Origin: Atkinsonella hypoxylon
Taxonomy: Eukaryota > Ascomycota > Sordariomycetes > Hypocreales > Clavicipitaceae
DNA: 29,005 nt
Direction of reading: 5' to 3'
Assembly: GCA_000729835.1 (NCBI GenBank)
Contig: JFHB01000289.1
Location: 1-29,005 of the forward strand
The notes beneath the pieces were generated by a model. That model did not search any database. It had not been told where the DNA came from and saw only the letters and a list, made by a program, of their open reading frames with translations. Below are positions 22,040 to 29,005 of the stretch, piece after piece. A program made the translations under genes and the position numbers. Within the stretch, counting starts at the first letter, position 1, and the number at the start of each line of letters is the position of its first letter.

Positions 22040-22059
22040 CCCCCCCCCCCCCCCCCCCC
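22040..22059. repeat. C20 homopolymer
   Basis: An uninterrupted run of 20 C residues, flanked by GGGTTTCTG and TAACTCTCCC. C-runs of this length are rare and could form i-motif structure on this strand and G-quadruplex on the other; this is a chemical expectation only. Confidence 0.9.
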
Positions 22060-22701
22060 TAACTCTCCCAGAGCGCCCATTCATCGTCCCATTCGTCGTC
22101 GTACGATGTTGGGGCCGGGGCCTGTCTTGGAAAACACGAGGTGAGGCTGACATCCACAACTGCGGTAACATTGGGCGCACAGGTACCTTGCTCGTGATCT
22201 GACCGGTCTTTTTGGGTACCCGGTTTGAGAATAAAGCATAAAGCTATGCTTAGTATCTTTTTGAGGGAATTTTACCAATTTCAATATTAGGCGATCGCTA
22301 ATAGTGCTAGTGTAAGAAAGTGGATTATACCACTATTGCTATGTTTTTAGGAGCAGCGGCCGTATATGAGATCTGGCAAGGTAATCATTTAACCTGAACA
22401 CTGCAAAAAGATTAAAACTTTGCCTCATGACATCAAATTCAGTTCATAGCTACCGCATCTACGGCTGTAAATCCTATAGAATGTATATATTCTTACATAA
22501 AACGTTAGGCTAATAGCAAACGTTCTATAAATCACTCATGGAAGCAGGTACACGGAGCTATTGGGAGTCTTGGGAACATGGTGAATGTTAGCATTCCCCG
22601 CGGCTGTGGATGTCTTCAACTTAAGTAAAAGTGCCTTAGTATTTGATAGCGCTGAAGAATGGCTTTCTAGCATCACCGCTGCTTTGAAAACAGCTTCATG
22701 A

Positions 22702-23583
22702 TTTCATCACAGGACTCGAACATTCCCTGTGCTTTCGTTGCCACAGGGGGCACTTTGGATGAGGAAATTTGTTCCAGCTGACTCCTTCTACCAGGTACAA
22801 GCATTGACAGTTTATGCACAGGTTCTCCGTCTTCAAACTACCAAATTCAAGCAAAATGCCTTCTTGGGGCTCGCTGTGAGTTTCTTTGACGAGCTTGTCT
22901 ACCAGTTATTACAGGATGCCCATGAGCGGGATAACCCGGATCATTGCCTACAAGCTTGGAGGGAACTCTTACACTAGAGCTTGCGCTTTCACGGTCGCTA
23001 CAGAAGCAGATTTCGACCTGAGGAAATTCTACACAGCTGCTACTTCATGAAGATCAGGGCGATATATGGCGACAGCATCCCAATGGTCAGAAGCTGCTTT
23101 TGATCATAGAAAGTATTGTTAGACAGCTGAACGGTGATCATCTAAGCGCCTTTCACTCGTATCACCCCCTTCGTCCGATTCCAACGCGTCTTGGACACAA
23201 GTAGTTGAATATCTGCGCACGATGATATCTTCGCACTCAAACACGGGGACACATTGGCTACGACTGAGCTAAAAGAGGCACTCGACGAGACAGCCCACAA
23301 GCTCTTCTAGCAGAGTTTTCACAGGCCATATTGAAGATAAGAGGTCAGGTGCCAATACTAGCATAGCAAACATCGTTCTGTTCCATGCTGAGTGCCAGTT
23401 AAATGCGTCCAGACTTGAGAGTTCTCGTCCGGCTATGCTCCCTATACTCCTTTGCAGATTACACTGTCCGTGAGCGACATTATCCCTTGACCCTTATTCT
23501 GGTCCTCCTAAATATGGTACGCCTTCAAGGCATCGTTATTCAATGTCACGAGTGCGACCCCCAGATTCCGCCACGTGTTGCGT
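22702..23583 (+). pseudogene. Decayed gene, family not recognised
   Basis: The plus strand keeps protein-like blocks in shifting frames. One runs to the stop at 22975-22977 and reads KFKQNAFLGLAVSFFDELVY, then CLQAWRELLH. The next frame continues LELALSRSLQKQ, then after a stop LLLHEDQGDIWRQHPNGQKL and IIESIVRQLNGDHLSAFH. Further on are TELKEALDETAHKLF and, from 23404, RPDLRVLVRLCSLYSFADY up to TAG 23583-23585. Several in-frame stops and frame changes separate them, and no splice pattern I tried restores one frame. The helical, Leu-rich character would suit a regulatory or NLR-type repeat protein, but I see no diagnostic motif. Confidence 0.4.
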
Positions 23584-23585
23584 AG

Positions 23586-24779
23586 GTTCCAACACTACGT
23601 GGAGGATCTGAAACTGGACATATAACGCAGCATTTCTTCCAATTATATCTTAGATTCCAAGGGGAGGTTTTTAGGACAAACTATTCGATCTGAACAATTG
23701 TAAATATCTGTGACGGGGCGAGCACCGAGTCCATTAGATCTCTGTTCGACAGAATATCCTTTGCTGGCGCTTAATTTAGAAGTGTGTATTAAGGACTAAG
23801 TATGCAGAAAGGTCCTGGCTACTAAAGGGGCTAGTTTGCAGAGAAAAACCTAGGAAGATGTAGTAAGAAGCTGAAAGCATTGTGTTTAATAAGTCTACTA
23901 AATGTAATGCATTTACGACTCTTAACGAGTGGAAGATAAAGATGAGTGATTATTCAGCTAAGGCTTATTTCTAATTTTATTTATAACTCTTCTCTCTTTT
24001 GAAGAACCTAGTAGACTTTTTAATTAGTTGCTTAGAGAAATAGCTACATTTGGGGCAATATATTTCTCTAAAAAGAAAGTTAAGGGAGAAGGTTCGACTA
24101 CACGAGCTCTGCTTGAAATGCAACCAGGCAGATTGCATTCACTCAAGGCATTTCGTTCTCTGCATCCCCATGGAGTATTAGTTGCAGAACACTGCGCAGA
24201 GCTACACTGTTGCGAAGTATGGACACATGACGTATACTTCACGTTCCACAAGTTGGATCACATCTGTAACGTTGTTCTCGCGCTTGGATAGGAGGTATTC
24301 ACCACATGACAAACGTTTCCGTAAGAGCCGCTTAACTATGACCCTTTGCGATGTGTCTATCGTGGTTAAAGGTTGAGCTGACATGTTAGCGGCATGTCCT
24401 CCGGGCGAGGGATGGAAGCTATGACGAGGTTGAGCCAGGCAGAAAAATTTAATTACATATCAAGCATGAGCCTGTTACTAGGACGTACGCTTACCACATC
24501 ATGCGATCTAGTTCACATTCCACTACAACAATATTCGGCGTGGACAATGGAAAAGGAATTATGCCGTCGAAATGGTATATAACGAGAAAAAGAGACGCTC
24601 CAAGAAGCCGTCTCCAACTTTTCACCAAGGATTCCATCAGGCTGATATAGGGTCTGTTTCTGTCGAGTCAAACATCAGTACATTAAGTATGGTTCCCTCC
24701 TATGCGGCCACTTTCCCTCGCAACACATGTTATTTTAGGCACTTCGTCACCGTTTTCGCGTAATTCTGACCCAAACCTC
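23586..24779. other. AT-rich interval 3' of the DUF1772 gene
   Basis: AT-rich sequence with many short frames, none with a family match. A minus-strand frame at 24384-24202 looks somewhat protein-like (LLRKRLSCGEYLLSKRE) but has no neighbours to extend it. The last few hundred bases form the 3' flank of the minus-strand DUF1772 gene. Confidence 0.4.
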
Positions 24780-25445
24780 TTAAGAAATCGCAGCAAAAAG
24801 ACCCACGACTCCACCAGCACCTAAAAGCAGAGCCCGAACAAGGTTCAGCTTGCCGAACTTGCCAAGTAACTCCCGCACCTCGGCGTCTTCTGCAGCGGAA
24901 GACGGCCGCAGCGTCACTTCCTGGGGACCGCTCAAATCGGTAAACTCGTCGCCTTCACCCTTTCCAGCAACAGAATCACCGGCACTCCGCTGACCCGGTG
25001 CCGCGTCATTAGCCCTGGCAGCTTTCTCGCTTCTATAGCCACCAAGCTGCTCGTTCCTCTTGATCAAGGCAAAGTTGGTAGGAATCATGGCCAACTTGGT
25101 AAATGGACCGATACTGAACGCAAGTGCTGCTGCGACTAAAAACGTGTTAATCTTGACGGTATTAGCTCGGAAGTGCGATAGTCGAATCATGTCTTGCAGC
25201 GGCGCTCCGGTGGGAGATGAAGCTTTCCAGGCACTGATGAGGAAGCCTGCGCTGGATGCCAGAGCAGCAGTTGGGAAAATATGAGAGCCCCGGCTGAAAA
25301 GCCAGCGTACTGATGGCAGGGATCTCGAAGCAGGTTGGGCTTGGAGCTCTGGGACGTCGAAGAAAGTCAAGGTAGCTATGCCGCCGGATGCGACGAGCGC
25401 CGTTGAGGAAGAAAGGATCTGGATCACGGTTGCAGCCGTTGCCAT
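24780..25445 (-). CDS. DUF1772 family membrane protein
   Basis: Single-exon frame of 221 residues from ATG 25445-25443 to TAA 24782-24780. It has four hydrophobic segments, about 7-28, 55-74, 100-120 and 200-220, and the block GPFTKLAMIPTNFALIKRN (113-131), which resembles the conserved part of DUF1772. That family includes fungal anthrone oxygenases of polyketide clusters and many uncharacterised integral membrane proteins. A hydrophilic, Ser/Gly/Asp-rich linker (about 138-195) lies between the third and fourth segments and is longer than in compact members. No polyketide synthase is nearby in the window, so an anthrone oxygenase role is not supported by context. Location is predicted to be a membrane; the reaction is unknown. 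Confidence 0.8.
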   Translation of the reverse strand: MATAATVIQILSSSTALVASGGIATLTFFDVPELQAQPASRSLPSVRWLFSRGSHIFPTAALASSAGFLISAWKASSPTGAPLQDMIRLSHFRANTVKINTFLVAAALAFSIGPFTKLAMIPTNFALIKRNEQLGGYRSEKAARANDAAPGQRSAGDSVAGKGEGDEFTDLSGPQEVTLRPSSAAEDAEVRELLGKFGKLNLVRALLLGAGGVVGLFAAIS

Positions 25446-25896
25446 GGTTTACGAAGAATGATTAAGAGCGGTATGGATAGATTATTTGGAACTTTGAGGA
25501 GAAAGGCATGGGGCGAGATATTCGAATTAAGCATAGTGTACAGATATGAATCGCGCTGAATTGGGCGACTCTATAGATCATGTGTTGCTTGGCAGATGTG
25601 CGCGTCATTACGGATGCTGACTGACGTGGTGGCAACAAAGACACCGACGTCAGCGCTGGGAATTGAGCTGCTGGTGAATCTGGCCTCGGGCTTGCTCGCA
25701 CAAGGCAATTTAATGGCGATAGTTGTTGAAGCGTGAGGCTGGTTCCTGTTGTCAAAGTGAACATACGCTGCAATTTGGAGTTGGAGTCGTAAACTGCATG
25801 TTGCTTGGAGAGTTGTCTAAGATTACTGTTGACTAATGATCCTGCTTTATAATAGAGAATGTGCCAACGCAAATCACCAATATTCCAAGAGTACAC
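25446..25896. promoter_or_regulatory. Spacer between DUF1772 gene and tRNA-Val
   Basis: Contains the promoter and leader of the minus-strand DUF1772 gene, which starts at 25445. No TATA box or named regulatory motif is evident. A minus-strand frame (25971-25462) that runs through the tRNA and this spacer is a non-coding shadow. Confidence 0.4.
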
Positions 25897-25970
25897 GGTT
25901 TCGTGGTCTAGTTGGTCATGATTTCTCGCTAACACCGAGAAGGTCCCCGGTTCGAGCCCGGGCGAAACCA
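25897..25970 (+). tRNA. tRNA-Val (AAC)
   Basis: The 74-base sequence folds as a complete cloverleaf. The acceptor pairs GGTTTCG (25897-25903) with CGAAACC (25963-25969), and the discriminator base is A25970. The anticodon stem TCTCG/CGAGA encloses the loop CTAACAC, giving anticodon AAC, which reads valine codons. The T arm CCCGG-TTCGAGC-CCGGG is intact and contains the B box (GGTTCGAGCCC). TCTAGTTGGT serves as the A box. There is no intron, and CCA is not encoded. A T-run terminator follows directly. Confidence 0.95.
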
Positions 25971-25973
25971 CGC

Positions 25974-25981
25974 TTTTTTTT
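25974..25981 (+). terminator. RNA polymerase III terminator of tRNA-Val
   Basis: A run of eight T residues begins four bases after the tRNA 3' end, as expected for Pol III termination. Confidence 0.85.
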
Positions 25982-26049
25982 GCTATGTGTTTGTCTTTTC
26001 ATGCGGTGGTTTGCTCGCCCTTCATTTTTTTTTTTTTTTATAATTCAAT

Positions 26050-26451
26050 TTATTCCATACGGAACTCGAGGGTGTGAGCCCACTCATGAACATGAGACTG
26101 AGGGAAGTATATCAACGATATAGGGACTTGATGAGCTTTTGCTTCATAAATACAATAGGCAGTTGGCATTTTCTGTTCTTTAATCATCGAAGCAGGTCGA
26201 GCAGCCTTAGCCTGGCCCTTTCTCCTGCCTGTTCCCTTTTTTCCTTCCCGTGCCCTTGCCCTGGGCGCCTCCAAGATAAACTTCCTCAAGATCGCGCTCT
26301 TCGATCTCTTCGGCATCACCCTCTTGGAGAGAGATCTCTTGTTGTTACCTCGAACTGCAGCAGCTGTGCCGTTCGCCTTCTTGCCCTTGCTCTTGCGCTT
26401 CGCACCCTGGTAATGAGGCTTGAACGGAGTTAGCTCTCGTCTGTAGTACAT
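26050..26451 (-). CDS. Small basic hypothetical protein (uncertain)
   Basis: A 133-codon frame runs from ATG 26451-26449 to the stop at 26052-26050. Its middle is very rich in Lys and Arg (KRKSKGKK, KRSLSKRVMPKRSKS, REGKKGTGRRKGQAK), like a nucleolar or ribosome-associated protein, but I do not recognise it. A GT-AG intron with donor GTGAGC at 26466, branch GCTAACT and acceptor at 26419 or 26407 would extend the same frame upstream into an exon reading SASGSVEARE, so the true start may lie further up and the ATG at 26451 may be intronic. Another frame of the same strand is also protein-like (LQEGDAEEIEERDLEEVYLG), so the assignment is weak. It could be a real gene with introns or chance coding in low-complexity sequence. 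Confidence 0.3.
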   Translation of the reverse strand: MYYRRELTPFKPHYQGAKRKSKGKKANGTAAAVRGNNKRSLSKRVMPKRSKSAILRKFILEAPRARAREGKKGTGRRKGQAKAARPASMIKEQKMPTAYCIYEAKAHQVPISLIYFPQSHVHEWAHTLEFRME

Positions 26452-26469
26452 ACTTCAACTGCTCACCTC

Positions 26470-26961
26470 TCGGGCTTCAACGCTACCGGACGCAGAGATT
26501 GCCCAGAACTGGCGCCGCCATGACGACAAATGGTGCCTGAATCGTTAGCATACACTCTCGTTGAGTGCTTCAATAAGGGTAGTCGCGTCAAGCGATGTGA
26601 TTGCAGAAAGGATGATGAGAATGGACACTGGGATGAGATGAGATGAGATGAGATGCAGAGTTGTTTGAAGTAAGTCAATGTTTCGCAGGTTACTAGCCCT
26701 GACTACAAGCCTGGCCCTTTAGCCTCGAAGAAATGTTTGGTAATCGGCTACAACAACCTTTGCATCGAAGATGTCGCACATGAGCAGTTTGTTTGGGAAT
26801 CCGCCTGTTGTCGTAGACGGCGATGACCGGTGTCAACACAAGACCATTTCAAGTGGCACGCGTTCAACCAGGGTCCTTGCCATTATCATCAAGAACAAAT
26901 TTATCAAAATTCCCACCAAGACTAGTTTCCAACGCCACAGCTATTTTTACTTTGGACTTAA
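26470..26961. other. Interval with a GATGA microsatellite; no clear gene
   Basis: This holds a possible leader of the small basic frame on the minus strand and the expected N-terminal (transmembrane) part of the ustYa-like pseudogene on the plus strand. Plus-strand frames here, such as one from ATG 26771, do not show the acidic start and single membrane segment typical of that family, so the 5' part of the pseudogene is either lost or too decayed to read. Confidence 0.4.
26632..26655. repeat. GATGA microsatellite
   Basis: Nearly five head-to-tail copies of GATGA (24 bases). Confidence 0.85.
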
Positions 26962-27495
26962 TACATTGGGTACGGCCCAGAAGTCGATCGGGCATGGGAC
27001 CACATCACCTATGATGTGGGCGACCAGGTGATTATGCGAGAGGAGCTCGATCGTCTGGGGGGCTCGACACCAATTCCCTCAAGATACAGGACCCCAGGAC
27101 CGGCGAAGAGGGCTACCGTGTCGGTATGCAAGTGTTCCACCAGCTACACTGCCCCAACCCCTTACGGCAACATAGCTACAAGGTCGAGTACTATGCGCAC
27201 AACGGTGGCGTCATTGAGGTTATACCTGCCGATTTGCGAGGACATCTAGGTACGCCATGTTTCTTTCAAAGCAAGATGTGAGGTGTAGGGGCTGATATCG
27301 AGCTTAGACCATTGTATCGAGATCCTTCGGGTCAGTCTCGTTTGTGAAAGCGATGTTAGGATCTTTCCATTCAAGTACTACAACAGATTTGAGGGACACT
27401 GGTCCGACTTCAGCACACTGCATACGTGTCGTATCTTTAATGCCATTTGAGATTGGGCGTTTGAGAATGCTGTCGTATTCGGTGACGAGGAATGA
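26962..27495 (+). pseudogene. Broken ustYa-like (DUF3328) gene
   Basis: UstYa-family proteins are membrane-anchored fungal enzymes of RiPP and cyclopeptide clusters that oxidise or cyclise peptides, recognised by two HxxHC motifs. Here the frame reads YGPEVDRAWD, DQVIMREELDRLGG, then after a frame change DPRTGEEGYRVGMQVFHQLHC (first HxxHC, HQLHC, at 27138-27152). A GT-AG intron of 58 nt (27250-27307) joins GHL to DHCIEILR, which completes the second HxxHC. The family-like C-terminus WSDFSTLHTCRIF follows. Lesions: a six-G run at 27057-27062 that is one base short of keeping frame; TGA at 27448-27450 inside the expected ...I-x-DWA block (reading resumes DWAFENAVV up to TGA 27493-27495); and TAA at 26959-26961 directly upstream, with no readable N-terminus. 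The two central motifs are intact, so decay looks recent or partial. A sequencing error could explain the G run but not the other stops. Confidence 0.8.
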
Positions 27496-28184
27496 TACGG
27501 CATAGGATTGAAGCAAAGTGCTGGAAGATGGCGTCTCAGTTGGGTAGCGGACTCCGTTGTCGCGTTGACGGCCGGCGCTATTTGCGGCGGGTATAGTTCG
27601 TTTCGGGTAGCGGCTGCATTCCTGTCCTTTCACATCCATTGAGATTGGGCACTTCAGGAATCTGGACAAGAATAGTAGGAGTTGGGGAATTGTTCCACAA
27701 GATCATGGCAACTTAAACCAACTATGCAAGCTGTTTTGGTACTACAAGCTGCTGAGCTACCTGAGAGTCAACACAGGATAAACACAAGGTTATCAACATT
27801 AAAAATATACAATAGGCAACTCGCTGCCGTGGTAAAAGGTAGAACAGGTTTGGAAAATGACATGAATTCTGGCACATGACATGTGGCTTTTGTGTGGATA
27901 TGCAAGCGATACCCTTGGCCTAGTAATTGCTATTGTTTTGGCCATTATTAACGGCAATTAGGAGTTGGAAGCCACGTACATCATGGCTTGATGAACGGCA
28001 ACCTGGCAAGTTACCATCTTTATTACTACGCTGAGGTTATCGCTTGTGTATCCATCCATCAGCCAATTCCACCAAATCCAACTCCAAGCTGGCCCGGATA
28101 AATCAAACGGCCAAGGTATGCAAAATGTTCCAAAACGCCATCCAATATCTCTCCCCGTATCCCCGTATGCATTGAGTAAACTGC
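27496..28184. other. Interval with a possible second ustYa C-terminal remnant
   Basis: 27614-27650 resembles 27418-27458 of the ustYa-like pseudogene (shared CTGCAT, TGTC and GAGATTGGGC with small gaps), perhaps a remnant of a tandem copy. The rest holds no recognisable gene and includes the 3' flank of the minus-strand MFS gene. Confidence 0.4.
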
Positions 28185-29005
28185 CTAGACAGCAGCCATC
28201 TGGATCTTCCTGCCCTTGACCGAATTCCACGGCACAAATGCGGCGCCGATAATGGACAAAGCTCCCAAGACAGCAGCGAGGTAAAACGTGGCAGTGACAG
28301 CTCGATTGTACGCCTCCAAGAGCACCGGCAGATATTTCGCGGAAACCAACGTCTGCAACTCGGTCGCCCCGATACTGACCACCCTGCTTGGGTCGAGGCC
28401 AGGGATATGCGCGTCCGCGACGCTGGAGACAAGCTTGTTCTGGAAGATGTTTTGCGCGACGCAGACGAACAGAGCACCACCGAGGATCTCCGTGAAGAGG
28501 ATGATGGCCGCGCCAATGGCCACGTCGGCGCCTTGGAGAGATGCCTGGACGGCCACCATGGTCTGCTGCATTCCGGCGCCGACGCCGATGCCAAAGAGGA
28601 TCTGGTAGCCGATCCAGTGCGCGGCGCTGCTGTCGACCTTGAAAGTCGAGAGCAGGCCTGCGCCGACGGGCATGAGGACGCTCGAGAGAATCATGAAGGG
28701 CGCGTAGTATCCGCTGGTTGAGACGAGGCCACCGGATAAGATGGAGAACAAGGTGAGTGACAGGAGCAAGGGCAGATTCTTGATGCCGGAATCAATAGCA
28801 GACGAACCCTGGATGACTTGGAACCAGATGGGAAGCTATGCAATACACACAAGTCGGTCAGTTCGAAATAGGAGTCCCTCAGGAGACATTTCAACCATAG
28901 AACAGATACATACATAGTAAATCGCGACGAAGAAAGCGCCGCCAAGGCACACAGCAAGATGGGCGCAAGTCCACACCGTCCGGTTGAGAAAGACCCTCGG
29001 AGGCA
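28185..29005 (-). CDS. MFS drug/toxin exporter, C-terminal part (cut by window edge)
   Basis: Two exons are visible: beyond 29005 to 28914 and 28835-28185, with a 78-nt GT-AG intron (28913-28836) between AIYY and LPIWFQVIQG. Stop is TAG 28187-28185. The 246 visible full codons hold at least five hydrophobic segments: CAHLAVCLGGAFFVAIYYLP, LPLLLSLTLFSILSGGLV, YAPFMILSSVLMPVGAGLL, VAIGAAIILFTEILGGALFV and FYLAAVLGALSIIGAAFVPW. Marks of the fungal 14-TM DHA2 proton antiporters are YYLPIWFQ, SGIKNLPLLL, GYQILFGIGVGAGMQQ and ALFVCVAQNIFQNKL. Such proteins pump toxins, drugs or secondary metabolites out of the cell and often sit in biosynthetic clusters. The first nine or so segments lie outside the window. 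No lesion is seen in the visible part. Substrate cannot be told from sequence. Confidence 0.88.

Larger units (their letters stand above)
19701..22700. other. Gene-free interval with homopolymer runs
   Basis: No coding region is recognised on either strand. Visible features are a T24 run (20887-20910), T-rich sequence at 21141-21178, C-rich blocks near 21462-21491, a C20 run (22040-22059) and a small hairpin AGCATA-AAGC-TATGCT near 22237. The first part holds the 3' flank of the BPL_N gene. Confidence 0.5.

Noticed and set aside
25462..25971. 169-codon minus-strand frame beginning MVSPGLEPGTF
   Set aside because: Its start is the antisense of tRNA-Val(AAC), a classic source of false proteins, and the rest has no family resemblance.
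28407..28721. Plus-strand frames of about 105 codons
   Set aside because: Antisense to the MFS transporter exon; the transporter's membrane segments are unmistakable.
1..29005. CRISPR arrays, bacterial operators, riboswitches and ribosome-binding sites
   Set aside because: No direct-repeat/spacer pattern was seen and the genes are eukaryotic with spliceosomal introns.

Overview
The window looks like nuclear DNA of a filamentous ascomycete (Pezizomycotina, probably Sordariomycetes/Hypocreales, inferred from the gene families only). The genes carry 50-113 nt GT-AG introns, some with CTAAC-like branch sites. Intergenic DNA is long and rich in homopolymers. The gene families (GH3 beta-glucosidase, fungal Pls-like NRPS, BPL_N protein, DUF1772, ustYa/DUF3328, 14-TM MFS exporter) are typical of these fungi. 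No operons are visible.

Layout. 1-620 is an extremely TA-rich degenerate tandem array of the kind left by repeat-induced point mutation. 620-3.7 kb holds decayed coding fragments and one copy of a dispersed repeat. 3913-6596 (-) is a complete eight-exon secreted GH3 beta-glucosidase. 6.9-7.1 kb carries two more copies of the dispersed repeat facing each other. 7834-11724 (-) is an intact single-exon 1296-residue NRPS-like synthetase: adenylation, thiolation, then three membrane-anchored hexapeptide-type domains, the architecture of epsilon-poly-L-lysine synthetase (Pls). 11.7-18.3 kb has no convincing gene. 18322-19617 (+) is a three-exon BPL_N / class I glutamine-amidotransferase-like protein. 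19.7-24.8 kb is mostly empty with one decayed coding stretch. 24780-25445 (-) is a DUF1772 membrane protein, followed by tRNA-Val(AAC) at 25897-25970 (+). 26.0-26.5 kb (-) has a small basic ORF of uncertain status. 26962-27495 (+) is a broken ustYa-like (DUF3328) gene with a frameshift and a nonsense codon. 28185-29005 (-) is the C-terminal part of an MFS drug/toxin exporter that runs off the window.

How they may work together. The Pls-like enzyme is the most striking gene: it predicts an amino-acid homopolymer or short isopeptide made at a membrane. Separately, DUF1772 + ustYa relic + MFS exporter at the right end resembles the fringe of a secondary-metabolite cluster that is decaying or continues beyond 29005. 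The beta-glucosidase is ordinary carbohydrate metabolism and looks fully functional although its left neighbourhood is decayed. Exon structures were deduced by eye from reading frame continuity, splice signals and remembered family motifs; no search was run.
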